Below, one piece after another: positions 25,491-34,447 of a stretch of 64,000 nucleotides of DNA. Where the stretch lies: NCBI RefSeq assembly GCF_016909575.1, contig NZ_JAFBGA010000022.1, forward strand, positions 40,160 through 104,159. The letters run 5' to 3'. Under the pieces are notes generated by a model. That model was given only the letters and a program-made list of their open reading frames with translations, was not told where the DNA came from and did no database searches. Source of the stretch: Streptomyces sp. HB132 (GTDB taxonomy: Bacteria > Actinomycetota > Actinomycetes > Streptomycetales > Streptomycetaceae). The stretch's first letter is position 1; every line of letters starts with the position of its first letter. A program made the position numbers and the translations under genes.

Positions 25491-26363
25491 TCAGGGTTTG
25501 ACGGCGATGCGGCCCTCGTCCATGCGCAGCAGCAGGAGCTGCTCGCCGGTCTCCTCCAGGAACTCGTCCACGGCCTGGCGTGATCCCTGCCAGTAGCCGT
25601 AGTCGTCGATCAGCAGCACCCCGCCGCTCACCAGGCGCCCGTACAGGTGCTCGAGCTCGTGCTTCGTCGACGCGTACCAGTCGGTGTCCAGCCGGAGGAT
25701 GGAGATCTGTTCCGGCGCCCGCTCGGGGAGGGTGTCCTCGACCTTGCCCCGCACGTAGTGGACGCGGTCCGTCGGATACGGGACCTGCTCGAACCCGGCC
25801 CGTACGTCCTCCAGGGAGGCCACGGCCCAGATGGGCCGGTCCTTGCCCTGCGCGTCCAGCAGCTCCCGGGCCGGCCTCCCGTCCCGCCGCAGGTCCTCAT
25901 CGGTGGGCGGGGTCATGCCCTCGTAGGTGTCGAAGAGGTAGAGGTCGCGGCCGGTCTCACCGAGCGACAGGAGCGTCTTCGCGCAGGCCTGCATGGAGCC
26001 GCCCCGCCAGACACCGCACTCGACGATGTCACCCGGGATGCCGTGCCTGACGATGTGCCGGGTCGCGAGGACGAAGGCGTTGAGCCGCTCCGGGGAGGTC
26101 ATCGTGTACGGCTTGACCGCGCGGATGATGTCCTTCGCCTCGTCGTCGTAGTCCGCCGGGAGCTGCGGCTTCTTCGCCGCCGGCTTCGGCACGGTCTGCG
26201 CCGGCACGGTCGTCCGCGGGGCGGCGGGAGCGGCCGCGGGAGCGGAGCGGGGAGCGGGCAGGGTCGCGCGCCTGAGCTGGTATCCGGTCATGTGCTGAAG
26301 GACGCCGTTGACGGCGTTGCGCCAAGCCATGGGGCGGGACAGTACGCGCGCTTTGCGGCTCAT
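25491..26363 (-). CDS. TylF/MycF-family class I SAM methyltransferase
   Basis: A 290-residue protein whose C-terminal 210 residues match macrocin-O-methyltransferase (TylF) enzymes: AdoMet loop IVECGVWRGGSMQACAK, LYLFDTYEGMTPP, metal-ligand region LRLDTDWYASTKHELEHLY and LIDDYGYWQGSRQAVDEF. TylF-type enzymes methylate sugar hydroxyls with Mg2+. In a wall-polymer locus it may O-methylate a sugar of the polymer. The first 80 residues are basic and Pro/Ala-rich, possibly a membrane-associating or partner-binding tail. The ATG 26363 is chosen because a GAAAGA site precedes it and the upstream gene ends 11 bp earlier. Confidence 0.85.
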   Translation of the reverse strand: MSRKARVLSRPMAWRNAVNGVLQHMTGYQLRRATLPAPRSAPAAAPAAPRTTVPAQTVPKPAAKKPQLPADYDDEAKDIIRAVKPYTMTSPERLNAFVLATRHIVRHGIPGDIVECGVWRGGSMQACAKTLLSLGETGRDLYLFDTYEGMTPPTDEDLRRDGRPARELLDAQGKDRPIWAVASLEDVRAGFEQVPYPTDRVHYVRGKVEDTLPERAPEQISILRLDTDWYASTKHELEHLYGRLVSGGVLLIDDYGYWQGSRQAVDEFLEETGEQLLLLRMDEGRIAVKP

Positions 26364-26374
26364 GTCATCTTTCG

Positions 26375-27109
26375 TCAACCTGTAGTTGATGGGGCCGTAC
26401 GGCTGTCCGGACGTCCGCACCGTTCCCGGCCGTCCAGTGGGCGCGGCAGCGGCACCCGGTCCACTCCGCCGGCCCGGTTGGCCCACCACACCGCCGTCTC
26501 CCGCACGACGAGGTCGGCCACGCGGTTCTTCAGCCGGGTCACCGGCCTCCGGTCGGGCAGCGGCCGGCGGAAGACGCCGACGGAGTCGCCCCAGTAGGCG
26601 GCCGCGGCGTCGATGGAGGCGTAGTCGTGCCGGATTCCCTTGACGGGCGGGAAGTCCGTGTACGCCTCGCGGAGTTCGAGACGCGAGTGGGCGGCCATCG
26701 CCCGGAAGCCGTCGGGGTAGTAGCGCCAGCAGTCCTGGGCGTCGTGCACGTGACCGCGCGAGGGCGCGGTGATGAAGGCATGACCGCCGGGCTTGAGCAC
26801 CCGGGCGATCTCCATCATCGACACCCAGAAGAAGGGAATGTGCTCGAACGCCTGGCCGGACAGCACCACATCGGCGCTGCGCGACTTCGCGGGGATCCGG
26901 TAGGGCCTGGTCATGACCGCGTCGACGTTCGGGCCGTCGAGGACGTCGACGCCGAGGTAGTCGACGTCGTGGCCCGCCAGGAGTCCGCGGTGGGTACGTT
27001 TCTGCTCCCCGGCGATCCGCGAGCCGAGGTCCACCACACGGTGCCTGCGGGTCCTGGGCAGGTACTCCTCGACGCAGAGCTGCATCTGCTCGTAGGCGGA
27101 ACGGTGCAT
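26375..27109 (-). CDS. Class I SAM-dependent methyltransferase
   Basis: A 244-residue methyltransferase of the Methyltransf_11 type: VVDLGSRIAGEQ as motif I region, YLGVDVLDGPNVD, then ADVVLSGQAFEHIPFFW and ARVLKPGGHAFITAPS. The Gly-rich loop is less typical (DLGSRIAG). GGGAGAAG lies just before the ATG at 27109; the frame is open to 27238 but the extra part is unlike the family. 11 bp from the TylF-type gene, so the two are co-transcribed and both probably decorate the surface polymer. The substrate is unknown. Confidence 0.82.
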   Translation of the reverse strand: MHRSAYEQMQLCVEEYLPRTRRHRVVDLGSRIAGEQKRTHRGLLAGHDVDYLGVDVLDGPNVDAVMTRPYRIPAKSRSADVVLSGQAFEHIPFFWVSMMEIARVLKPGGHAFITAPSRGHVHDAQDCWRYYPDGFRAMAAHSRLELREAYTDFPPVKGIRHDYASIDAAAAYWGDSVGVFRRPLPDRRPVTRLKNRVADLVVRETAVWWANRAGGVDRVPLPRPLDGRERCGRPDSRTAPSTTG

Positions 27110-27182
27110 GCGCTTCTCCCGACGTGTCCGTATGCGCGGCGCTGCCGGGCACAACGACCGCGGGCACCGGAGGAACCTCCCC

Positions 27183-29213
27183 TTACGGGTGACCCGGGTC
27201 TCGGTCCGGCGGCACGGGGAAGACCCGCCGCACCACACGCTCCGCCGCGTGTCCGTCGTCGTACGGGCAGAAGCGGCCGCGGAACGCGGCGCGCAGCGCC
27301 TCGGCCTCCGGGGACCTCCAGGCGCCGCTCCGCAGCACCTCGAGCAGCTCGTCCTGCGTGGTGGCGACCGCCCCCGGGGTGTCCCCGGGACGGCCGGACA
27401 GCAGGTCGATGTACGTGCCGCGGGAGGCCCGGTAGGCGTCCCAGTCGGGCGCGTAGGTGATGATCGGGCGGTCCAGGCATGCGTAGTCGAACATCAGGGA
27501 CGAGTAGTCCGTGATCAACGCGTCGGCGGCCAGGAAGAGTTCTTCGACCCCGGGATGGCCGGTGACGTCGACGACCCGGTCCCCCGCAGCCGTCCCGGCC
27601 GAACGTCCGTAGAAGTAGTGGGCGCGCACCAGCAGCACCCAGCCGGGCCCCAGTTCCCGGGTGAGTCGCTCCGGGCCGAGGCGGGGGACGAAGCCCTTGC
27701 GGTAGTCACGGTGGGTCGGCGCGTACAGCAGCACGGTCGATCCGGGCGCGATGCCGAGCTCCGCGCGGATCTTGTCGGTCTGCTCCCGCGTGGCCGTGCA
27801 CAGGATGTCGTTGCGCGGGTAGCCGTAAGGCAGTTGTTCGTACGAGGAGGGGTAGGCCCGCTCCCAGACCTCGGTGCTGTGCGGGTTCGCGGAGAGGCTG
27901 AAGTCCCACTGGTCGGTGTGGGCGACCACGCGTTCGAAGCTGACGCCCCCGGTGAGGGCGGGATACGGCAGCTGGTCCAGGCCCATGGTCTTCAGCGGGG
28001 TCCCGTGGTGGGTCTGCAGGTAGATCTGGCCGGGCCGTTTGGTGAACCCGCCGGGGAAGCTGGAGTTGCTGACGAGGTACGTCGCGGTGGCCATGGTCCG
28101 CCAGTAGGCGCGGGAGCCCTCGATGACGTACGGCGCACCGGGCGGCATCCGGTCGCGGTGCCGGGAGGAGACGACCCAGACGCCCCGGATGTGCGGGACC
28201 AGTTCGCGGGCCTTCGCGTGGACGGCGGCCGGATTGCAGGCCACGCCCCTGTTCCAGTACGCCCCGTAGACGGCGAGGCAGGGGTCCAGCGGCCGGTGCA
28301 GGTCGACGCGGTAGAGGGCCCTCATCACGCGGGCGCGCAGGGACTTCCTGCCCGCGCGCGCGGCGGCGCGGACCCGGGCGCGCCCGGCGCGGACCGCCTC
28401 CCGGGCCCGGTGAGCCGCGTAGCGGCCGGGGAGCCCCGCCGCCCGGAAGAAGGCGGCACGGTCGCGCGGGGCGATCCGGCCCGGGTCGTCGAGGACGGCC
28501 GTCAGGTGGGCGGTGCGCAGGGCCGGGATCCGCGGGTCGCCGCCGGTCCCGGCGGTCAGCCGCTCGTACGCGTCGATGACGGCGAAGTGCGCGCGGCCCG
28601 GTGTCGTGGCGAACGTGCCGGTGCGGCGCAGCCGGTGGCGCACGCAGGTCCGGTCGAGCGAGGCGAGGGTGCCCGCGTCCGACGCGAGGAGGGCGGCGCG
28701 GTGGACGGGCACGACGTCGTCGTACGGTCCCTCGGTGAAGCGGAGCCGGTGGGCGTCCCAGAAGGCGCGCCGGTGGAGCTGGTTGCGGGCGGCCGGCACG
28801 GTGTCGTCGCCGGGCCGGGCCGTGCCCCACCAGTCGACCTCGTCATGGCCGAGGCGAAGTACGTCGGGCCGGTCCTCCGACAGCCGTGCGGTGATCGCAG
28901 CCACCGCTCCGGGGAGGAGCAGGTCGTCCCCGTCGAGGAAGAGCAGATAGGTCCCGCGCGCCGCCGCCGCACCGGCGTTGCGGGCCGCGCCCGTGTCCCA
29001 TGGGCCGTCGAGGGCGAGCAGGCGCACCCGGGGGTCGCGCTCGGCGCACTCCTGGGCGATGGCGAGCTCCGGCCCGTCGCCGGGCGCGCCGACGACGATC
29101 AGCTCCGGGGCCGCCGGTCCGCCCTCCGGCTCCGCCTGCTCCGTCACGGACTCCAGGGCCGCCCTCAGATACCCCTGAACGCGGTGGGCGGGCACTACGA
29201 CACTGAGGAGCAT
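27183..29213 (-). CDS. GT2 glycosyltransferase / CDP-glycerol glycerophosphotransferase fusion
   Basis: A 676-residue fusion, the shortest of the set and closest in design to the gene at 15627. GT2: LLSVVVPAHRVQGYLRAALES, TGAARNAGAAAARGTYLLFLDGDD; the early VDDGSTD stretch is replaced by IVVGAPGDG, while the DGDD motif is kept. An Arg/Ala-rich linker leads to the TagF domain: AYWNRGVACNPAAV, LVSNSSFPGGF, QTHHGTPLKTMG (near 400), GYPRNDIL, LYAPTHRDYRK, VRAHYFYG, LITDYSSLMFDYA (near 568). It is 73 bp upstream of the methyltransferase pair and divergent from the gene at 29314. Confidence 0.87.
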   Translation of the reverse strand: MLLSVVVPAHRVQGYLRAALESVTEQAEPEGGPAAPELIVVGAPGDGPELAIAQECAERDPRVRLLALDGPWDTGAARNAGAAAARGTYLLFLDGDDLLLPGAVAAITARLSEDRPDVLRLGHDEVDWWGTARPGDDTVPAARNQLHRRAFWDAHRLRFTEGPYDDVVPVHRAALLASDAGTLASLDRTCVRHRLRRTGTFATTPGRAHFAVIDAYERLTAGTGGDPRIPALRTAHLTAVLDDPGRIAPRDRAAFFRAAGLPGRYAAHRAREAVRAGRARVRAAARAGRKSLRARVMRALYRVDLHRPLDPCLAVYGAYWNRGVACNPAAVHAKARELVPHIRGVWVVSSRHRDRMPPGAPYVIEGSRAYWRTMATATYLVSNSSFPGGFTKRPGQIYLQTHHGTPLKTMGLDQLPYPALTGGVSFERVVAHTDQWDFSLSANPHSTEVWERAYPSSYEQLPYGYPRNDILCTATREQTDKIRAELGIAPGSTVLLYAPTHRDYRKGFVPRLGPERLTRELGPGWVLLVRAHYFYGRSAGTAAGDRVVDVTGHPGVEELFLAADALITDYSSLMFDYACLDRPIITYAPDWDAYRASRGTYIDLLSGRPGDTPGAVATTQDELLEVLRSGAWRSPEAEALRAAFRGRFCPYDDGHAAERVVRRVFPVPPDRDPGHP

Positions 29214-29313
29214 GACAGCCGAGCGTAAGGGTGCCCGCCCGGACCGCCCCAGGGATCTTCACCCGTTCGGGTCAGCGGCGTGACCCGAGGCCCTCCTCCG
29301 GGTTGATCCGTAC

Positions 29314-32300
29314 ATGAAGCCACTCCTCAGCGTCGTCGTCCCGGTGCACAACGTCGAGGACTATCTGGAGGAGTGCCTCACCTCGCTGGCGGGGCAGTCC
29401 CTGCGTGATCTCGAGGTGGTGCTCGTCGACGACGGCTCGACGGACGGGAGCCGCCGGATCGCCGAGGACTTCGCCGCAGGGGACGCCCGCTTCCGCTGCG
29501 TCCACCAGGCCAACGCGGGCCTGAGCGCCGCCCGCAACACGGGGACCGCCCACACCACGGCGGGAGTCCCGTACCTGGCGTTCGCCGACAGTGACGACGT
29601 CCTCGTGCCCGATGCGTACGAGCGGATGCTGGCGTCCCTGGAGTCGACCGGCTCCGACCTGGTGACGGGCAACGTGTGGCGGCTCAACGAGCAGGGGCGG
29701 CAGCAGGCCTGGCAGTACCGCTGGCTGACCAGCGACCGGCCCCGTACCCACATCACCCGCGACGCCCGGCTGCTGGCCGACCGTGTCGCCTGGAACAAGG
29801 TGTTCCGGCGTTCGTTCTGGGACAGGCACGCCTTCTCCTTCCCGGTGGGCAAGCTCTACGAGGACACGCCGGTGATGATCCCGGCGCACTATCTCGCCGG
29901 GTCGGTGGACGTCCTTCACGACCACGTCTACTGCTGGCGGGTACGGGAGGGTTCGATCACCCGGCGGCGCACGGACGTGCGGGGCGTGCGGGACCGGATC
30001 GCCGCCTGTGAGCAGGTCAGCGCGTTCCTCGCGGACCGCGGCGCCGGGCATCGGCTTCGCTACGACACCTCGTGCCTGCGCGACGACTTCGTGTACTTCC
30101 TGGAGGGGCTGCCCATGGGCGGCCCCTCCTATCGTTCGGCGTTCCTGGCGGACGCGGGCGCCTTCCTCGACCGGGCGGGCGACGCGGCTCTGGCCGGACT
30201 GCCGGCCGAGGCGCGCATCCGCTGGCAGCTGGTGCGCGAGCGCCGGGTCGACGAGCTGCTGGCGGTCCTTGAGTTCGAACGGGCCAACGGCACGGGTACG
30301 TTCGCCGTCGCGGGCCCCCCGGGACGGCGACGGGCCGTCCACCCCGGAGCCGGGGACGGCAGGAGTGTCTCGACGCGTCTCGGCAAGGGTGATCTGCCCG
30401 CCGTGGCACGGCTGGTGGAGTCGTCGTGGGGCGAGGACGGCAGGTTGCGGCTGCGCGGATACGCGTACATCCGCAACCTCCCGGCCCGGTCGGCCCGGCA
30501 GTCACTCAAGGCCGGCCTGGTGCGGGAGGCGGCGGGCAGGAGGACGCGGCCCGTGCCGGTGCGCACCGTCCGCACGGACCGGGCCACCGCGGACTCCGGC
30601 CAGGAACTGCACGGTTACGACCACGCGGGCTTCGAGATGGTCCTCGATCCGGAGCGGCTGGGGCCGGGCGACTGGCTGGTGGGCGTGGTCGTGGCCGGAC
30701 ACGGCGTCGTGCGGCGGGCGGCGCTTCGGGCCGTGGAGGCCGCCGCCGCACAACCGCTCGTCCACGATCTGACCGGGGGGCGGCGCGCGGTGCTCGACTA
30801 CCGGGACGGCCGGCTGCAGCTGGCCGTGACCCGGCTGCCCGCGATGGCCACCGCCCACGACGCCGGGCCGGACACACTGGAGCTGACCGGCAGGCTGTAC
30901 GGGGCCGCCCGGCCGTCGGCCCTCGTCCTGACGCGCGACGGGGCCGGGGAGCACGTCTGCCCCGTGCGCTGTGGTGACGGGGGCGGCTTCAGTGCCCGGA
31001 TCCCGCTCGGGGCGCTCGCCGCCCCCGCTCCGGCCTCCGGCGGGGGGCCGGGCGGCCCGTGGCGGGCTGCGCTCCTGACCGACGGCGTCCGCGTGCCGCT
31101 GGCCGCGGCTCCGGACCTGCCGCCGCCCGCCTTCGCGGACGCCGCGGGCAACCTCGTGGTGGAGGTGTCCGGCGAACCGTGCGTGGACGGCGCCGGGCCC
31201 GCACCGGACGGCGGGCTGCGGATCGCCGGTACGGGCGCGGGCACACTCGTCCTGCGTCACAGCACCCTCGGTGAGACGGTGACCGTCGCCGGCACGCACC
31301 GGGAGCCGGCGACGGCCCCTTGCGCGGGCCGGGAAGCGGCGACCGCTCACGACACGGGCCGGGAGACGACGACCGCTCCCGGATCAGGTGGGGAAGCCCG
31401 TTTCGCCGCGGTGCTCGCACCGCCGCCCCGCGAAGGCGACTGGGAGGTGCTCCTCGGCGGCAGGCCCGTACGGGTGGGAGGCGCGCTCGCCGCGCTTCTG
31501 CCGCTGAGCGCGGCCGGTGCCCGATTCCGTCTCGTCCGCCGCCACGGCGACCGGCTGACCGTGCACTGCGCCCCGGCGCTCGGCGACGCCGAACGGAGCG
31601 CGTACCGCCGGAAGCGTCTGCGGGTGGCGCACTACCCGGCGCAGCGCCGACTGCCGCTCGACGACGTCGTGCTCTACGCCGGAGAGGGCTCCCCGCGCGC
31701 CGTGCACGCCGAGTTCGTGCGCCGGGGCACCGATGCGGAGCACCTCTGGGTCACCGACGGGTCCCCCGGCGCCACGGCCCGTGTCCCGGCCACCGCCGTC
31801 CCCGTCGTGGCGCACAGCGCCGCCTGGTACGAGGCGCTGGCGCGGGCCCGCCGGATCGTCGCGGCGGGTCAGCTGCCCGCGTGGTTCGAGCGGCGGCCGG
31901 ACCAGACGGTCGTGCAGACCTGGCACGGCCCCCCGCTCGGCCGGTTCGGGCTGGACCTCACGGGCACCCTGTACGCCGACCACCAGTACCTCGCCACGCT
32001 GGAGCACCGCTCCGCCCAGTGGTCGGTCCTGGTCTCCCCCGGCGCCTCCGCCACCCCGCATCTGTGCCGGGCCCTGGCCTACCGCGGCGAGGTTCTGGAG
32101 GCGGGTTCCCCGGCCGACGACCTGCTCTTCGCGTCCGACCGGGACAGGACGGCCGAGCGGGTACGCCGGCAGCTGGGCGTCCCGGAGGGCCACCGCGTGG
32201 TCCTGTACGCGCCGACGTACCGCGACCATCTCGCGCACGCCCCGGCCGACGTCCCCCGCGGTTCCTCCCCGCTGTACCGCTGGGACCCCGCGCTCGACCT

Positions 32301-32769
32301 GCCCGCCCTGGCCCGCTCCCTGGACGGCCGCACCACCGTGCTGGTGCGCAGGCACCCACGGGTGACGGGCAGCGTGCCGGCGCACCCGGCCCTGCGTGAT
32401 GTGTCGGCGCACCCGGACGCCACCGAGCTCCTGCTGATCGCCGATGTGCTGGTCACCGACTACTCGGGCCTGGCGTTCGGCTTCGCGCACACGGGCCGCC
32501 CGATGCTCTTCCACGCCTACGACCTGGAGCACTACAGGGACACCGTGCGCGGTTTCTGCCTGGACTTCGAGACCCGCGCACCCGGGCCGCTGCTCGTGAC
32601 CACCCAGGAGGTGGCCCAGGCCCTGCGCGCCGCACCGGACTCGGCGGACCTCCACGCCGATGCGTACGAGAGCTTCCGGCGGGACCACTGCGCCACCGCC
32701 GACGGTGGGGCGGCCCGCCGCGTCGTGGACCGGCTGCTCGACGAGGGCCAGCGTCGCGTCAGGCCTTGA
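29314..32769 (+). CDS. GT2 glycosyltransferase / TagF-like fusion, TagF half altered
   Basis: A 1151-residue paralogue of the gene at 21887. The GT2 domain is complete (LSVVVPVHNVEDYLEECL, VLVDDGSTDGS, YLAFADSDDV near 90). The C-terminal TagF-like domain is recognisable but changed at conserved points: QTWHGPPLGRF instead of the usual HGTPLK, GSPADDLL instead of GYPRNDLL, and VTDYSGLAFGFA instead of TDYSSLMFDF; the LVRRHPR region is kept. It may be catalytically weak or have a different donor. Residues 663-692 are three 10-residue tandem repeats. The last bases overlap the convergent TetR gene by 11 bp. Confidence 0.85.
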   Translation: MKPLLSVVVPVHNVEDYLEECLTSLAGQSLRDLEVVLVDDGSTDGSRRIAEDFAAGDARFRCVHQANAGLSAARNTGTAHTTAGVPYLAFADSDDVLVPDAYERMLASLESTGSDLVTGNVWRLNEQGRQQAWQYRWLTSDRPRTHITRDARLLADRVAWNKVFRRSFWDRHAFSFPVGKLYEDTPVMIPAHYLAGSVDVLHDHVYCWRVREGSITRRRTDVRGVRDRIAACEQVSAFLADRGAGHRLRYDTSCLRDDFVYFLEGLPMGGPSYRSAFLADAGAFLDRAGDAALAGLPAEARIRWQLVRERRVDELLAVLEFERANGTGTFAVAGPPGRRRAVHPGAGDGRSVSTRLGKGDLPAVARLVESSWGEDGRLRLRGYAYIRNLPARSARQSLKAGLVREAAGRRTRPVPVRTVRTDRATADSGQELHGYDHAGFEMVLDPERLGPGDWLVGVVVAGHGVVRRAALRAVEAAAAQPLVHDLTGGRRAVLDYRDGRLQLAVTRLPAMATAHDAGPDTLELTGRLYGAARPSALVLTRDGAGEHVCPVRCGDGGGFSARIPLGALAAPAPASGGGPGGPWRAALLTDGVRVPLAAAPDLPPPAFADAAGNLVVEVSGEPCVDGAGPAPDGGLRIAGTGAGTLVLRHSTLGETVTVAGTHREPATAPCAGREAATAHDTGRETTTAPGSGGEARFAAVLAPPPREGDWEVLLGGRPVRVGGALAALLPLSAAGARFRLVRRHGDRLTVHCAPALGDAERSAYRRKRLRVAHYPAQRRLPLDDVVLYAGEGSPRAVHAEFVRRGTDAEHLWVTDGSPGATARVPATAVPVVAHSAAWYEALARARRIVAAGQLPAWFERRPDQTVVQTWHGPPLGRFGLDLTGTLYADHQYLATLEHRSAQWSVLVSPGASATPHLCRALAYRGEVLEAGSPADDLLFASDRDRTAERVRRQLGVPEGHRVVLYAPTYRDHLAHAPADVPRGSSPLYRWDPALDLPALARSLDGRTTVLVRRHPRVTGSVPAHPALRDVSAHPDATELLLIADVLVTDYSGLAFGFAHTGRPMLFHAYDLEHYRDTVRGFCLDFETRAPGPLLVTTQEVAQALRAAPDSADLHADAYESFRRDHCATADGGAARRVVDRLLDEGQRRVRP
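31300..31389 (+). repeat. Three 30-bp in-frame tandem repeats
   Basis: Units 31300-31329, 31330-31359 and 31360-31389, each coding for ten residues of the pattern RExxTAxxxG (REPATAPCAG, REAATAHDTG, RETTTAPGSG). They lie between the middle and C-terminal domains and look like a recent linker expansion. Confidence 0.85.
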
Positions 32770-33364
32770 GCGCCCGGACCGCCGAGGCCGCGAGGTCGTC
32801 CAGGTATCCCTTGGGCAGATCGCCGCGGACCACGACGAGACGCCAGTACAGCGGTCCGACGATGAGGTCCAGCGCCCGGTCCGGATCGCTGCCCTCAGGC
32901 AGTTCGCCGCGTGCCACCGCCGCCCGTACGACCACGGCGGCCACTCCCTGCTGCTGGTCCAGCAGGGCGGCCTTGATGGCGTCGGAGATCTCCGGGTTGC
33001 GTGCCGCCTCGACCAGCAGGTCGGGAATCACCTGCGAGGCCACCGGATGCCGCAGGGCGTAGGCGGCCAGTTCGAGCACGGCCCGCACGTCCCCGTACAG
33101 CGACCCCGTCGCGGGTGCCGGCATGCCCTGCGCGGCGACGGCCGCGACGAGGTCGAGGACGAGATGGAGCTTGGACTTCCAGCGGCGGTAGACGGCTGTC
33201 TTGCCCACCCCCGCGCGCCGGGCGATGCCCTCGATCGACATCCGGGCGAACCCCACGGCGGCCAGCTCCTCGAAGACGGCGCCGCGGATCGCGTCGGTCA
33301 CGTCCTCGCGGAGCACCGCGGCACCTGCCGGGGTGCGGCGCCCGGTTCGCCGTTCGGTGGTCAT
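32759..33364 (-). CDS. TetR-family transcriptional regulator
   Basis: A 201-residue regulator with an N-terminal helix-turn-helix (MSIEGIARRAGVGKTAVYRRW, about residues 42-62) and a C-terminal ligand domain of the TetR_C type ending GYLDDLAASAVRALKA. It is divergent from the ABC exporter genes with 141 bp between starts, the usual arrangement for a TetR repressor controlling its neighbour, so regulation of the exporter is a reasonable inference. ATG 33364 gives the standard length; an upstream extension of the frame is rejected. Tail-to-tail overlap of 11 bp with the gene at 29314. Confidence 0.9.
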   Translation of the reverse strand: MTTERRTGRRTPAGAAVLREDVTDAIRGAVFEELAAVGFARMSIEGIARRAGVGKTAVYRRWKSKLHLVLDLVAAVAAQGMPAPATGSLYGDVRAVLELAAYALRHPVASQVIPDLLVEAARNPEISDAIKAALLDQQQGVAAVVVRAAVARGELPEGSDPDRALDLIVGPLYWRLVVVRGDLPKGYLDDLAASAVRALKA

Positions 33365-33505
33365 GGCCCGAATGATAGTCCGTAACGACGAAACGGTTGC
33401 GTTGCGACGTACAAACGTCCTACTGTCAGCGTTGCGACGATACGGTCCCGTCCCATCGAGCCGAATCCGTTCGCCCTGATTCCCCGCCCCCCGTCGAAAG
33501 CGAAC

Positions 33506-34447
33506 GTGGTGAGCCAGACAGCAGCCCCGCCGGCCCCGGTGGACACCGCATCCACCGCCCTCCTCCCCGTGTACGGACCCGGCGAGCTGGCCGCTCTCGC
33601 GGCCCGGCACGGACTCACCGTCAGCGGTGCCCGGCCGACCCTCGGCGCGTACGTCCGGCAGCTCTGGGGGCGCAGGCACTTCATCACCGCCTTCGCGACC
33701 GCCAAGCTGACCGCCCAGTACAGCCAGGCGAAGCTCGGCCAGATCTGGCAGATCATGACCCCGCTGCTCAACGCGACGGTCTACTACTTCATCTTCGGCG
33801 TCCTGATGAACACCAAGCACGGAGTCCCCGACTACGTGCCCTTCCTCGTCACCGGCGTCTTCATCTGGACCTTCACCGCCAGCTCGATCACGGCCGGCAC
33901 CCGGGCCATCAGCGGCAACACCGGACTCGTCCGGGCCCTGCACTTCCCCCGGGCGTCCCTGCCGATCGCCCTGGCCATCCAGCAGCTCCAGCAGCTGTTG
34001 TTCTCCCTGGGCGCCCTCTTCCTCATCCTCCTCGCGTTCGGTCAGTACCCGCGGCCGTCCTGGCTGCTCGCGGTCCCCGCCCTCGCGCTGCAGGCGCTGT
34101 TCAACACGGGCGTCTCGATGGTCATGGCCCGGCTGGCCGCCGGGACCCCCGACATCGCGCAGCTGACGCCGTTCATCCTGCGCACCTGGATGTACGCCTC
34201 GGGCGTCATGTGGAGCCTCGACACCCTGCTCACCGCCGACCGTGTGCCGCGGCTCGTCCTGCTGGCACTGGAGTGCAACCCGGCGGCCGTCTACATCGAC
34301 CTGATGCGCTACGCCCTGATCGACAGCTTCACCGGCGCACAGCTCCCCCCGCACGTGTGGGCCGTCGCGACGGCCTGGGCGCTCGTCTGCGGTGTCGGCG
34401 GCTTCGTCTACTTCTGGAAGGCAGAGGAGAGGTACGGACGTGGCTGA
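33506..34447 (+). CDS. ABC-2 type polysaccharide/teichoic acid export permease (TagG/Wzm type)
   Basis: A 313-residue membrane subunit of an ABC-2 exporter. After a cytoplasmic N-terminal helix (FITAFATAKLTAQYSQAKLGQIWQ, typical of this family) it has about six TM segments, with MTPLLNATVYYFIFGVLM and TASSITAGTRAISGNTGLVRALHFPR as family signatures. It would move lipid-linked wall polymer across the membrane with the ATPase encoded next. Two GTG codons in a row (33506, 33509) could serve as start. Its stop overlaps the ATPase start by 8 bp. Confidence 0.9.
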   Translation: MVSQTAAPPAPVDTASTALLPVYGPGELAALAARHGLTVSGARPTLGAYVRQLWGRRHFITAFATAKLTAQYSQAKLGQIWQIMTPLLNATVYYFIFGVLMNTKHGVPDYVPFLVTGVFIWTFTASSITAGTRAISGNTGLVRALHFPRASLPIALAIQQLQQLLFSLGALFLILLAFGQYPRPSWLLAVPALALQALFNTGVSMVMARLAAGTPDIAQLTPFILRTWMYASGVMWSLDTLLTADRVPRLVLLALECNPAAVYIDLMRYALIDSFTGAQLPPHVWAVATAWALVCGVGGFVYFWKAEERYGRG

